Origin: Nitrospirales bacterium
GTDB lineage: Bacteria; Nitrospirota; Nitrospiria; Nitrospirales; UBA8639
Assembly: GCA_029261355.1 (NCBI GenBank)
Contig: JAJDBM010000010.1
Coordinates: forward strand, 1 to 64,000
Length of the DNA: 64,000 bases
Reading direction: 5' to 3'
Below, one piece after another: positions 18,749-28,252 of this stretch (its first letter is position 1; every line of letters starts with the position of its first letter). The position numbers were made by a program, and so were the translations under genes. Under the pieces are notes generated by a model. The model made no database searches, was not told where the DNA came from, and saw only the letters and a program-made list of their open reading frames with translations.

Positions 18749-20545
18749 ATGAAAAATCGGTCTGAACAAATCCAACGAGTGTCTGCTTTGCGTGCGGAAC
18801 TAATGAGGCAAAATTTGTCTGGTTTCATTATTCCACATGCTGATGAGTATCAGAATGAATATACACCTGCCTCATCAGAACGTTTACGATGGCTAACTGG
18901 GTTTACGGGTTCGGCTGGAACGGCTGTTATTCTTGGAGAGCAAGCTGCGATTTTTGTCGATGGTCGGTATGTCTTGCAGGTGAAAACTGAAGTGTCTGCA
19001 GAATGTTTTGCGGTGTATCATAGTGCTGAGATTTCCGTTACTCAGTGGTTAACGTCTACTCTTACACCCGGGCTTCAATTAGGCTATGATCCATGGCTGC
19101 ATTCTCATCAAGAAATTGAGCGATTTCGATCGATTTGTCAGCAGTCTGATGTTGAGCTCCTCGCCTGCAATAACAATCCCGTCGATACCGTGTGGATGAC
19201 TCGTCCCGAAGCTCCCTGTTCAGTCATGGTTTCACATCCTCTCGAGTTTACAGGAAAAGATTCAGCAGCCAAGCGTGCAGAACTTGCGAAGCATCTTCAA
19301 AATGAACAGCTTGAGGCAGTCATTCTGACATCCCCAGATTCTCTTGCGTGGTTATTGAATGTTCGAGGACGGGATGTGGACTATACGCCCTTGTCTTTGT
19401 GTATGGGGATTGTGTTTGGAGATGGATCGGTCAAGCTTTTCATCGATCAAAAAAAGTTAACACAGCAGACGGTTAGCCATTTAGGTCCAGCAGTTTCTAC
19501 GTATCCTCCCAATGACTTTGAAGGTGAACTGAAGAAGTTAGCCCAGCAACCCATTCGGATTTTATGTGATCCGAAAAAATCCTCGTCTTGGGTTGTTGAT
19601 TGCCTGAATCAAGGTGAAGCGACGATGGTCTATGGTGATGATCCCTGTGCGCTTCCTAAAGCTTGCAAAAATAAGATTGAAGCAAAGGGGGCTCGAGATG
19701 CGCATGTGAGAGATGGTGCCGCTCTTTGTCGATTTCTTGCATGGCTGTCCTGGAAAAGTCCAAGTGGAAATATCTCAGAGCTAGAGGCTGCCGAGTATTT
19801 AGATACCTGTCGTCAACAGAATAACCTTTGGCAGGATATGAGTTTCCCGACCATTTCTGGCGCTGGCGCCAATGGTGCGATAGTTCATTATCGTTCTACC
19901 CAAGAGACCAATGCTCGCCTTGAACCGGGAGCGCTATATTTGGTGGATTCAGGTGCACAATATCTTGATGGAACTACTGATGTGACTAGAACCGTCGGAA
20001 TAGGAACGCCCACGGAGGAACATCGCGATCGCTACACGCGTGTGCTACAGGGGCACATTGCCTTAGCTACGGCTCGTTTTCCTAAAGGAACGACTGGCTC
20101 TCAATTAGACGTTCTTGCGCGAATACCACTCTGGGAGGTGGGCTTAGATTATGATCATGGCACGGGGCATGGTGTTGGCAGTTATCTTGGTGTGCATGAA
20201 GGGCCGCAGCGTATTTCCAAGGCCGGAGGATCTGTTGCTTTGCATCCCGGTATGATTGTCTCTAACGAACCTGGATATTATAAGACCGGAGAATATGGCA
20301 TTCGCATCGAAAACTTAGTTCTCGTTGTTGCGTGTTCAGATGTGGAAGAATCCGAGCGTGAACTCTATTCTTTTGAAACGTTGACTCTCGCCCCGTTTGA
20401 TCGACATCTTATTCAGCGATCGTTGCTATGCGAAAAAGAGATTGCTTGGGTGAATGCCTATCATACACAAGTATACGATGCTGTCCACTCCTTGATTGAT
20501 TCCGAGACTGATGAGTGGTTGCATCAAGCGACGCGTCCCTTGTAA
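18749..20545 (+). CDS. pepP: Xaa-Pro aminopeptidase (M24B family)
   Basis: A 598-residue aminopeptidase P of the long type: two creatinase-like N-terminal domains (about 1-310), then an M24 pita-bread catalytic domain. Expected metal ligands are visible: an Asp in YLVDSGAQYLDGTTDVTRTV near 400 and another near 411, a His in GHGVGSYLGVHEGP near 474, a Glu in SNEPGYY near 507 and a Glu in IRIENL near 521. It removes N-terminal residues that precede proline, in the cytoplasm (no signal peptide). ATG 18749 with GAAGG upstream. The symbol is by family; the long form resembles eukaryotic APP1 and bacterial homologues. Confidence 0.88.
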   Translation: MKNRSEQIQRVSALRAELMRQNLSGFIIPHADEYQNEYTPASSERLRWLTGFTGSAGTAVILGEQAAIFVDGRYVLQVKTEVSAECFAVYHSAEISVTQWLTSTLTPGLQLGYDPWLHSHQEIERFRSICQQSDVELLACNNNPVDTVWMTRPEAPCSVMVSHPLEFTGKDSAAKRAELAKHLQNEQLEAVILTSPDSLAWLLNVRGRDVDYTPLSLCMGIVFGDGSVKLFIDQKKLTQQTVSHLGPAVSTYPPNDFEGELKKLAQQPIRILCDPKKSSSWVVDCLNQGEATMVYGDDPCALPKACKNKIEAKGARDAHVRDGAALCRFLAWLSWKSPSGNISELEAAEYLDTCRQQNNLWQDMSFPTISGAGANGAIVHYRSTQETNARLEPGALYLVDSGAQYLDGTTDVTRTVGIGTPTEEHRDRYTRVLQGHIALATARFPKGTTGSQLDVLARIPLWEVGLDYDHGTGHGVGSYLGVHEGPQRISKAGGSVALHPGMIVSNEPGYYKTGEYGIRIENLVLVVACSDVEESERELYSFETLTLAPFDRHLIQRSLLCEKEIAWVNAYHTQVYDAVHSLIDSETDEWLHQATRPL

Positions 20546-20595
20546 AACGTATGAAATGATGTTGTTGTCCGAAAATTTGTTGAGGTGGAGGGCTT

Positions 20596-20907
20596 GTGAG
20601 TACTGAACTGAGTGACATAGACGTAGCCGAGCAGATAAAAAGTCAATTGAAAAATAATCCTGAAGTTGAGGCGGTGATCGTGAAAGGCCACTTACTTCAA
20701 CTTCATATCACTCAATCTCTCTACAATCGATTAGCCACTGATCGTGAGCGAGGAAGAAAGATTGTCCTGACGCTCATGCAATCCATGAAACAGCTAACCG
20801 GATCATCTGATGTGACGGTCTGGGTGTATACAGAAAAAGAAAAGATGATCGAAGGACGTGTGAAAGACTGGGGTGGCGATAATGTCCAGTACTTTTTTGA
20901 TTTATAG
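20596..20907 (+). CDS. Conserved-looking small protein, function unknown
   Basis: A 103-residue soluble protein starting at GTG 20596 after the strong Shine-Dalgarno GGTGGAGGG. It has an acidic N-terminus, a central basic segment TDRERGRKIVL and an aromatic C-terminus (WGGDNVQYFFDL). It lies 50 bases after pepP in the same direction, so it may be co-transcribed. I do not recognise a family. Confidence 0.6.
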   Translation: MSTELSDIDVAEQIKSQLKNNPEVEAVIVKGHLLQLHITQSLYNRLATDRERGRKIVLTLMQSMKQLTGSSDVTVWVYTEKEKMIEGRVKDWGGDNVQYFFDL

Positions 20908-21022
20908 AAAGACTGACAATCGGATCAGGAACGTTGAGCAAAGAGGAGAGATGAGGTGGGCACGTGGTTCTGGCTTAGCTATAGAGTTTTTTTAGGCAAA
21001 CCCCTGTTGATTAGGGACTTGA

Positions 21023-21214
21023 TTAAAGAGTCTCAAAACCTTCGGGCAACGGTCCGAGTCCTGGTGGGAACCCCGGTTCCCATCCCGCTAAGCGTTTCCC
21101 GCCTAACCCGAGCGCACAATGCCAATATCCATCCTTTGTTTTCGCAACTTGCCAACGAGTGCCATCGCCACTAAACCACACCCAAACTCGAAGCGCTTCA
21201 GTTCGTTTAGTCAT
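21023..21214 (-). CDS. Possible 63-residue protein
   Basis: A short minus-strand frame begins MTKRTEALRVWVWFSGDGTR and continues with a Trp/Gly/Pro-rich sequence (KDGYWHCALGLGG, GWEPGFPPGLGPLPEGF). The composition looks like protein rather than chance, but there is no clear Shine-Dalgarno. A plus-strand frame over the same bases (about 20957-21174) has a Shine-Dalgarno-like AGAGGAGAGATGAGG before a GTG, so which strand, if any, is coding is undecided. The region is otherwise empty from 20908 to 21366. Confidence 0.35.
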   Translation of the reverse strand: MTKRTEALRVWVWFSGDGTRWQVAKTKDGYWHCALGLGGKRLAGWEPGFPPGLGPLPEGFETL

Positions 21215-21366
21215 ATGAATTCTTTTTATTCTTCATTTGTTAAGCCTCTTACATGTCGCACATAAGCTCACAGGATGCGACATATTCTAACATGAAATCA
21301 TACGATTTTGCTGCTAGGATATTCTAGGCTTGACAAGCTCCTGTTCCAATATGCAAAGGTGTGAAT

Positions 21367-22593
21367 ATGGATGAATCAATGAATGAACCATTAGAACAAC
21401 CCCCGGCTAGTTCTGGACTTCGTGGGCAATATCCTGAGGATGTTCAAGTCGTTTCCATACTAGATAAATCTATTATCTTGATAGGGACAGCTCATGTGTC
21501 CCAAGAATCAGCTGACCTGGTTCGGGAGGTCATAGAGCAAGAACAACCAGATTGTGTTTGTGTAGAGTTAGATGCCAAGCGGATGGAGGTGCTCTCTCAA
21601 CCCAAGCGATGGGAGTCACTCGATCTCAAAGAAATTATTCGAAAACAGCAACTCAGTACATTGCTGGTGAACCTTTTATTAGCATCCTATCAAAAGCGTC
21701 TTGGCGATCAATTGGGGGTATTGCCAGGCACTGAGATGATTGAAGCGACAAGGACCGCTGAAAAATATGGAATTCCTGTCGCATTGTGTGATCGCGATGT
21801 GCGCGTCACCATGCGGCGTGCATGGAGGACCACCCCATTTTGGCGAAAAAGTATGTTGGTGTCCTCCCTCCTTTTGAGTGTTTTTGATACCACTCAAGTC
21901 TCAGAACAAGAAATTCGAGATCTTAAAAAACAGGATGCTCTCTCAGATATGATGGAGGAGCTAGGAAAAGAAGTACCTACCCTGAAAGCCGTCTTGATTG
22001 ATGAGCGAGATCGCTATCTTGCCCAAAAAATCCATGAAGCGAAGGGACAAAAAATAGTTGCGGTTGTTGGGGCTGGTCATATGCCAGGTATTCAACGGAC
22101 GTTGAAAGCTCAGGAGTCTGTCAATTTAGAAGAACTCGATGTGATTCCACCTGTTTCAGGTGCGTGGAAATGGGTAGGATGGAGTATTCCGGCTATCATT
22201 GTTGGATCGATCATCTATATTGGATTTCAAAAAGGCGCAGTGGCTGCAGGTGAGAATGCGCTCTTTTGGGTATTGGCCAATGGGATCCCAAGTGCCATTG
22301 GAGGAGTGCTTGCGTTGGCCCACCCATTGACGATTCTCGCAGCCTTTGCTTCAGCACCTTTTACGAGTTTAACTCCGGTCATTGGGGTTGGGTATGTGAC
22401 CGCCTTTGTTCAGGCCTACGTTCAACCACCACTCGTTCGAGAATTTCAAAGTGTGGCTGAAGATATCGCGATTCCAAAACGATGGTGGCAAAGCCGCCTA
22501 CTTCGGGTGTTTTTAGCCTTCCTTCTCACGACTATCGGCAGCATTATCGGCACCTATGTCGGAGGAGCAAAAATTGTGTCGAATTTGTTCTAA
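21367..22593 (+). CDS. TraB/PrgY family membrane protein
   Basis: A 408-residue protein with a soluble N-terminal TraB domain and hydrophobic C-terminal helices (about 265-405). The family motifs are IILIGTAHVSQES near residue 39 (with its GTAHVS), a conserved VCVELDAKR, and VAVVGAGHMPGI near 238. Family members (TraB of Enterococcus plasmids, eukaryotic TRABD) are linked to peptide shut-down of pheromone or signalling and resemble Tiki/EreA-fold metalloenzymes; the exact role here is unknown. I chose ATG 21367, since AAGG upstream is too close to the GTG at 21361. Confidence 0.85.
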   Translation: MDESMNEPLEQPPASSGLRGQYPEDVQVVSILDKSIILIGTAHVSQESADLVREVIEQEQPDCVCVELDAKRMEVLSQPKRWESLDLKEIIRKQQLSTLLVNLLLASYQKRLGDQLGVLPGTEMIEATRTAEKYGIPVALCDRDVRVTMRRAWRTTPFWRKSMLVSSLLLSVFDTTQVSEQEIRDLKKQDALSDMMEELGKEVPTLKAVLIDERDRYLAQKIHEAKGQKIVAVVGAGHMPGIQRTLKAQESVNLEELDVIPPVSGAWKWVGWSIPAIIVGSIIYIGFQKGAVAAGENALFWVLANGIPSAIGGVLALAHPLTILAAFASAPFTSLTPVIGVGYVTAFVQAYVQPPLVREFQSVAEDIAIPKRWWQSRLLRVFLAFLLTTIGSIIGTYVGGAKIVSNLF

Positions 22594-22751
22594 CTCCTCT
22601 CGAAATCAAATCATTGCTGTCCCTATTAGGCAGCTACTTTGGCCTATATCGCTCCCTTTGCAAGGACGCGTTTAACTAATACATGTAGTCCGATAAATCA
22701 GAATATTAAGATCGAGATATTCAAAGGGTTCTATTAATAACCTGATCTCTT

Positions 22752-22964
22752 TTATTCTGAATCGAGGACGCGTTTAGACGTATGTTGGAAAATGCATTTG
22801 GGACAGGTATAGTGAATGAAGCGACCGTCGCCAACAAGTCGTTTGGTCATTGATGTTTGGCACCAGGTACATTGGCGGTCAGGAATAGCGGTGGGTTCTT
22901 GAGTTGTACTGTTTGCGCTTGAGGTCATGACCGCATTCTCATGAAGTGTAAGGGTATTTGTCAA
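22752..22964 (-). CDS. Small zinc-ribbon-like protein
   Basis: A protein of at most 70 residues with two CxxC pairs, CTWCQTS and CPKCIF, separated by about 17 residues with basic and aromatic residues (RFIHYTC). This pattern is that of a small treble-clef or zinc ribbon. The start is unsure: TTG at 22964, or ATG at 22928 giving 58 residues; neither has a strong Shine-Dalgarno. It is divergent from, and may overlap, the start of the SIMPL gene. Function unknown. Confidence 0.6.
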   Translation of the reverse strand: MTNTLTLHENAVMTSSANSTTQEPTAIPDRQCTWCQTSMTKRLVGDGRFIHYTCPKCIFQHTSKRVLDSE

Positions 22965-23731
22965 TGCTAGAAATTAATAGACTCCTTATTGTATTTGGGC
23001 TACTCCTGGCAGTCCTGTCTATTCAGGACGTTAACCGAGCCTGGGGAGTTGAGGCTCAGCATAATCCGCCAACGTTATCGGTTACTGGGGAAGGACGTGT
23101 GCAGTTAGCTCCAGATAAGGCGATCGTGAACCTCTCTGTTGAAACTGCAGGGGAATCATTGGAAGAAGTGCAAGATGAAAATCGTAAACGAATGAAGCGA
23201 GTGATGACTCGCTTGGAAGAGCTTGGAATCAAGAGTGAACGTGTTCAAACCTCTTCGTTATCTGTGAGTCCTCAATATTCTCCGAGGCCTCGGCGTCAGA
23301 CTAATCAGCCTGTAGTACCTCAAATACCAAAAATAATTGGATATACGGTGAGTCATGCTTTGGCTATTGAGGTCTTGGATCTTCCCCTCGTTGGTCGTGT
23401 TGTGGATAGTGCATTGCAAGCGGGGGCTAATCAATTTTCTCATATTAGTTGGACGTTGCAAGACAACCGTCCAGCAAGGCTCAGTGCTCTTAAGGGTGCT
23501 GCCCAAAAAGCTCGTGAAAAAGCTTCAGCTTTGGCTCGGGCACTTGATGTTCAATTGCTCCAACTCTTAGTTGTCACAGAAGGGGGAAGTACTCTGGTTC
23601 CACAGCGCAGCATGAGGGGAAGGGCCATGATGAGCATGGCGATGGACGACGTCGCATCAGTGCCAGTGGCATCTGGAGAACTTACCGTACGAGCTTCAGT
23701 AACGTTGATGTATGAGATCGGGAACCCTTAA
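22964..23731 (+). CDS. Secreted SIMPL-domain (DUF541) protein
   Basis: A 255-residue protein with an N-terminal signal peptide (hydrophobic LLIVFGLLLAVLS) and a SIMPL/DUF541 domain. The domain opening PTLSVTGEGRVQLAPDKAIV (about 34-53) is typical, followed by ESLEEVQDENRKRMKRVMTR and a QPVVPQIPKIIGYTVSHAL segment. Relatives such as BP26 of Brucella form periplasmic rings; the cell function is poorly known. I chose ATG 22964 because TAAGGG sits nine bases upstream. Met/Arg-rich SMRGRAMMSMAM near the C-terminus is variable in the family. Confidence 0.85.
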   Translation: MLEINRLLIVFGLLLAVLSIQDVNRAWGVEAQHNPPTLSVTGEGRVQLAPDKAIVNLSVETAGESLEEVQDENRKRMKRVMTRLEELGIKSERVQTSSLSVSPQYSPRPRRQTNQPVVPQIPKIIGYTVSHALAIEVLDLPLVGRVVDSALQAGANQFSHISWTLQDNRPARLSALKGAAQKAREKASALARALDVQLLQLLVVTEGGSTLVPQRSMRGRAMMSMAMDDVASVPVASGELTVRASVTLMYEIGNP

Positions 23732-23850
23732 TTCCGTCTTATTTCCATATACAGCCCAGTTCATTACCCTTCAGACCCGGCGCAAGCCTTCTATTGTAAG
23801 GACTCTCATCAAATTTCTTACTGGCAACATCAGATAAAGGATTCAATGGG

Positions 23851-24750
23851 TTGGATACTATTCGTCAAGTAAACGATAAAGTACCTGCACTGGTGGTCTC
23901 TGGATTTCTTGGAGCTGGAAAAACCACCCTAGTGCGTGGACTACTCAAAGAAGCTCAATTAACAGGTCATCGCCTTGCTGTGGTATCGAATGAGTTTGGA
24001 GCACTTGGTATTGATGAAACACTATTAAGTAGTGAAAGCCCTGGCGGGTACGTTGAGTTAGAGGGGGGATGTGTTTGTTGTCAGTTGTCAAATGAGTTGT
24101 TGACGACGCTTCAAGATCTTTGGGAACGGGTCAAGCCAGACCGTGTGATTATTGAGACATCAGGTGTCGCCCTTCCGTTTGATACCTTAACGACTTTTGG
24201 GAGGGAACCGGTCAATGCCTGGGCCGGTGAAAGTTTGGCTGTCGTGGTCGTGAATGCAGAGCAGATGGTTGAAGGGCGAGATTTAGAAGGAACCTTTGAC
24301 CAGCAAGTATCTTCAGCCGATATTTTAGTCTTGAATAAAATTGAGTTAATTGCTGAACATCATATAGAGCCTATCAAAATAATACTTCAGGAACTGGCTC
24401 CAGGTACCCCGGTTGTAGAGAGTACGAATGGGATCGTGGATTCAGCACTGGTATTTCCTCCGAATCCTGATGAGGTAAGAATGCGTCGCTCACCATCTCA
24501 TGAATGTGGCGAGAGCCATATACATGAAGCATTTGTCAGTGAGGTCCTTTCGATTCAGTCAGGATTAGAAGAGTCAGCCCTGGTGGAGCAGTTTAGGTCG
24601 TTGAAGGCATTACGAGTGAAGGGTGTTGTCCAATCGGCTTCAGGGCTTCGTGTGGTCCAAGGTGTTGGGTCTCGAATTGATCTCATTGTCCCCCCTCCTA
24701 CATTTCCCTCTCACCTTACCGGACAAGTCGTGGTGATCCGTCGAGGATAA
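23851..24750 (+). CDS. CobW/COG0523 family GTPase
   Basis: A 299-residue G3E P-loop GTPase. The Walker A motif VVSGFLGAGKTTLVRGLL is near residue 16 and the metal-binding CxCC motif is in ELEGGCVCCQLS near residue 74. A guanine-specificity NKIEL is at about 163, and a short C-terminal CobW_C domain ends the protein. Such proteins act as metal chaperones or insertases, using zinc, cobalt or other metals. TTG start at 23851 after AAAGGA; a shifted ATG nearby is in another frame. No metal-responsive partner gene is adjacent, so its metal is unknown. Confidence 0.87.
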   Translation: MDTIRQVNDKVPALVVSGFLGAGKTTLVRGLLKEAQLTGHRLAVVSNEFGALGIDETLLSSESPGGYVELEGGCVCCQLSNELLTTLQDLWERVKPDRVIIETSGVALPFDTLTTFGREPVNAWAGESLAVVVVNAEQMVEGRDLEGTFDQQVSSADILVLNKIELIAEHHIEPIKIILQELAPGTPVVESTNGIVDSALVFPPNPDEVRMRRSPSHECGESHIHEAFVSEVLSIQSGLEESALVEQFRSLKALRVKGVVQSASGLRVVQGVGSRIDLIVPPPTFPSHLTGQVVVIRRG

Positions 24751-25006
24751 GCACAGCAGGTCATTGTTTCCTTTCTTAAAGCAACAGTCATAGTGGCATG
24801 GTATTTTTTGACCCAGACGCGGTATCTACTATTATGTCATTGTAGATGTCTCGGACTTAGGGATGTATTGAGGGAAGATTAAGTGAGTGACTGCGCCAGA
24901 TTAGGGTGATCCAGCCTCCTTATTGATATACGTTGGCAATCGTTTTATCATCCTTGTGGCCATGCGAATGATTGTTGCCGTTCATAATTTTGACGGAGAG
25001 GTAATC

Positions 25007-27487
25007 ATGAAAATGTTGAAAATTCAATTTGTTCTTGTATTGAGTTTTTGGGGCCTCAGTTTTAGCCTTATGGCACAAGCCAATGAAGTGTTGACGAAAA
25101 ATTCGCAGACGCACGACCAAGTTGAGATTCTTCATTATGAAAAATTGCCTCCCATGGCTCTGGAGAGTTGGACAGGTGACCGTGCACAGCATGGTTCTAC
25201 AACGTCAGGATGGACGTGGTCATTTGAGAGTTTTGGGAAATCATTCGATCTTCTTCTTGAGTCTAATGACCGTTTAATAGCGAAGTTGCCAGCAAGGCAG
25301 CTTAAAAAAATACGGGAATCTCATCAGCTTTATCGAGGGAAGATTGACGGAATAGATCACTCGTGGGTTCGACTGACCCGTAATGGAAAGAACTGGTATG
25401 GGATGATCTGGGATGGTCATGAAGTCTACATTATCGATCCAATGTCAGTTATGGAGTCAGCTCTTCCTGGGTTTTCGTTGAGCAGTTCTTCTTCCCATGG
25501 TATTTATCGCTTGTCAGATACTCGAGAGGTTGAGGGCGCGGTATGCGGGAGTGGTCGTTCCGATGTCTCTTCGAATCCTATTCATAATTATGAAGCGCTT
25601 GTCGAGGAATTGCAGGAACGAGTGACTTCGAATGCAATTGGGGCATCGCTCAATCTAGATATGGCGGTTGTCGCAGATGTCGAATTTTCTACGTCCCAGC
25701 AAAATAGCTACAATATCTCAGCAAATGCGGCGGTTATTGCACGGATGAATGTTGTGGATGGGGTTTTCTCAGAACAAGTCGGAGTACAAATAAATTTGGT
25801 AGATATTCAGGAGTTATCCAATAACGGGTCGTTAACCTCAACGGTTCCTCTCACCCTTCTTCAACAATTTGGAGGGTTTATGAGCTCTGGTACAAGGAGC
25901 AATCCTGGCGTGGCTCACCTATTTACGGGGCGAGAACTTGATGGCAGTGTCATTGGCATTGCCTATATCAGCACGTTATGTAGTGAAAGGTTTGGTGTTG
26001 GTGTCAATGAGGTAAAAGGTGGAGGAACAGCTCGTGCTCTCCTTGTCGCTCATGAACTCGGTCATAACTTTGGAGCTCCTCACGATAATCAAGGTGGTTC
26101 AGCCTGTGCGAGTACACCGAATGGCTTTATTATGAACCCTATCATTAATGGGTCTGATCAATTTTCTCAATGTTCGATTGCCCAAATGCAGACGGAGATT
26201 AATCGTGCGTCATGTATCACCGTCTTAAACTTGAATGAAAGTGATCTGCAGGTCACCTTTCCCAATAACTCACTAGAGTCTCTTGTCGGCGCCTCTTTTG
26301 GGTATAGCATTCATATACAGAATAATGGTCCTGACGTTGCCACAAACGCGAGGACTGTTGTTACCGCACCATCGGGAATAAGCGTGCAAAGTATTTCTGC
26401 GAATATTGGAAGCTGTACTTCCAGTGGGGCCGGACAATTCAATTGTGACCTGGGGAATATTTCAACTGGAGAAACGAGAACGATTGCCTTGACCTTACTT
26501 GGACAAACATCTGGACAGTTTTCAATGCAAGCCTTCGCGTCAGCATCGAATGATCCCGGTACTAGCAATAATACCGGACAGGGCATCATCAATATTCTGA
26601 ATGTGCCTGTGACTGCTCCGAAGGTGACGAGTCCTATTTCTCTTTCCCAATTAACCAGCGCCACCATGGCTTTGCAGTGGACGGCTCATAATACGCCAGT
26701 GTTGGAGTGGTGGCTCTATGTGGGGAGTTCGCAGGGTAGTGATAATGTGTTGTCTAGTGGGAGTATCCCTGCGAGTACGTTGTCCCGTACGGTGACCGGG
26801 ATTCCAACGGATGGAAGTTTGGTGTGGGTCCGGCTTTGGTGGCGCACCTCAAGTAATGATTGGCAGTCAGTCGATGTTCAGTATACTGCCGTGACTCAAA
26901 GTAGTGGGACGATTCCACAGATTGTGAGTCCTACGCCAGGCTCTCTCTTGCCTGGAGCAACGGTTGCATTTAGTTGGATTCCGAATGGTCTTACGATTAC
27001 CAAGTGGTGGTTGTATCTGGGGGGAAGCCAAGGCTCGTTGGATTTAGCAGATAGCGGGTCACTAGGCACTCAACTTTCTCATACCGTGACCGGACTGCCG
27101 ACAGACGGGCGAACTATCTGGGTTCGGCTGTGGTATCAGACTTCTACAGGATGGAAAAGTATGGATCGGCAATATACGGCTGCGACGCAAAGTGGAGGGA
27201 CGATTCCTGAGATCATAAGTCCAACGACAGACTCTCAATTCGCAGGCTCAACGGTTGTGTTTCGTTGGCGTTCGAATGGTCTCCCTGTCACCAAGTGGTG
27301 GCTACATGTGGGAGGAAGCAAAGGTGAGTTGGATTTAGCGGATAGTGGGTCGCTAGGTGGCGAGCTTTCCTATACGGCAACAGGATTGCCAACAGATGGA
27401 CGTGCTATCTGGGTGCGGCTGTGGTATCAAACTCTCGCAGGTTGGCAAAGTGTGGATCGTCTATATACCGCAGATGGAGCCTCTTAA
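25007..27487 (+). CDS. Secreted reprolysin-like metalloprotease with C-terminal repeats
   Basis: An 826-residue exported protein. ATG 25007 follows GGAGAGG and begins a signal peptide ending near AQANEV. A propeptide-like region precedes a metzincin catalytic domain with LLVAHELGHNFGAPHD: His349, Glu350, His353 and His359 form the HExxHxxGxxH zinc site, with a Met turn in NGFIMNPI. Next comes a DUF11-like cell-surface domain (about residues 410-530, with NNGPDVATNARTVV). Three repeats of about 91-99 residues each then run to the end, with signatures WWLYVG, GLPTDGR and WVRLWYQT. Probably a secreted or surface protease; substrate unknown. No operon partner is evident. Confidence 0.88.
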   Translation: MKMLKIQFVLVLSFWGLSFSLMAQANEVLTKNSQTHDQVEILHYEKLPPMALESWTGDRAQHGSTTSGWTWSFESFGKSFDLLLESNDRLIAKLPARQLKKIRESHQLYRGKIDGIDHSWVRLTRNGKNWYGMIWDGHEVYIIDPMSVMESALPGFSLSSSSSHGIYRLSDTREVEGAVCGSGRSDVSSNPIHNYEALVEELQERVTSNAIGASLNLDMAVVADVEFSTSQQNSYNISANAAVIARMNVVDGVFSEQVGVQINLVDIQELSNNGSLTSTVPLTLLQQFGGFMSSGTRSNPGVAHLFTGRELDGSVIGIAYISTLCSERFGVGVNEVKGGGTARALLVAHELGHNFGAPHDNQGGSACASTPNGFIMNPIINGSDQFSQCSIAQMQTEINRASCITVLNLNESDLQVTFPNNSLESLVGASFGYSIHIQNNGPDVATNARTVVTAPSGISVQSISANIGSCTSSGAGQFNCDLGNISTGETRTIALTLLGQTSGQFSMQAFASASNDPGTSNNTGQGIINILNVPVTAPKVTSPISLSQLTSATMALQWTAHNTPVLEWWLYVGSSQGSDNVLSSGSIPASTLSRTVTGIPTDGSLVWVRLWWRTSSNDWQSVDVQYTAVTQSSGTIPQIVSPTPGSLLPGATVAFSWIPNGLTITKWWLYLGGSQGSLDLADSGSLGTQLSHTVTGLPTDGRTIWVRLWYQTSTGWKSMDRQYTAATQSGGTIPEIISPTTDSQFAGSTVVFRWRSNGLPVTKWWLHVGGSKGELDLADSGSLGGELSYTATGLPTDGRAIWVRLWYQTLAGWQSVDRLYTADGAS
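26623..27484 (+). repeat. Three tandem repeats in the metalloprotease gene
   Basis: Units at about 26623-26920, 26921-27211 and 27212-27484 encode homologous domains; units 2 and 3 are the most alike, including at the DNA level. Each has the order SP-hydrophobic strand-W, WWLxVGxSxGxxxLxxSG, TGxPTDGxxxWVRLW, then a Trp and QYTA. Likely a beta-sandwich fold of the Fn3 type (inference). Confidence 0.85.
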
Positions 27488-27527
27488 ATGGGTATTTCGT
27501 ACTTCTTGTCAGATAACGTTGAGGGAC

Positions 27528-28196
27528 TTAAGGTGTCTTGAGGAGTAAAGGGGCTTTCAGCTCAACTTCTTTTTTGAGGTCTTCATCAAGCTGAGCTAGA
27601 TGGAGTGATTTGGCTTTAATCAGAAGGTCTATGGACACATTGTTGATGCCAAGCAAGTTGGCCTTGGCCAAATCTGTTCCTGTGAGAGAGGCGTCTTGAA
27701 GCGAGGCATGTTGTAGGTCGGCCTGAGATAAAAGAGCTTCTCGTAAGTCAGTGAGATGCAATTTGGTCCGAATGAGTTTCGCTTTTGTGAGGTTAGCCCA
27801 AGGAAGCGAGGTACGAGTTAAATTTGAATCCGTAAGGTCTACTTCAGTCATGTCGGCTCGAATCAGTCCAGATCCACTGAGGTCAACCATGACCATGATG
27901 GCTCTTGTCAGTGATGCCTTGATAAGGTTAGCTTCGATAATATCGGCCTCGGTAAAGTTCACCTCATGTAATATGGCCTCGGTGAAGTCTGCTCTCATCA
28001 AGTAGGCATCTGATAGGTCTGCTCCAGTAAGATTCGCATGGCTGAGGTCTATGCGTGTAAAGTCATACCCAGATAAATCAGCTTCTCGAAAGTCAGGTTG
28101 AACAGACGGATTTGTTCGTCTGAATTTGTTCCATTCTTCCACCCCTCCGTCAATGAGTAACTTAAAATGATCAGGATTGGCCATAGCAGGGTTCAT
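27528..28196 (-). CDS. Pentapeptide-repeat protein
   Basis: A 222-residue protein, most of which (about 37-195) is a continuous run of A(D/N)Lxx pentapeptides such as DLSHANLTGADLSDA. These form a right-handed four-sided beta helix. Functions in the family vary, including gyrase protection as well as structural roles, and no specific role can be assigned. There are no gyrase-protection partner genes nearby. It converges on the metalloprotease gene with 40 bases between the stops. Confidence 0.85.
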   Translation of the reverse strand: MNPAMANPDHFKLLIDGGVEEWNKFRRTNPSVQPDFREADLSGYDFTRIDLSHANLTGADLSDAYLMRADFTEAILHEVNFTEADIIEANLIKASLTRAIMVMVDLSGSGLIRADMTEVDLTDSNLTRTSLPWANLTKAKLIRTKLHLTDLREALLSQADLQHASLQDASLTGTDLAKANLLGINNVSIDLLIKAKSLHLAQLDEDLKKEVELKAPLLLKTP

Positions 28197-28252
28197 GCAG
28201 TGGACGTAAGGGGTTACGTACTAATGCAGAATAGAAGTGTGGTGGGTAGGCG

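Noticed and set aside
27212-27484. Protease repeats considered as a CRISPR-like or intergenic repeat array
   Set aside because: The repeats are in frame, about 290 bases long, without spacers, and encode protein domains.
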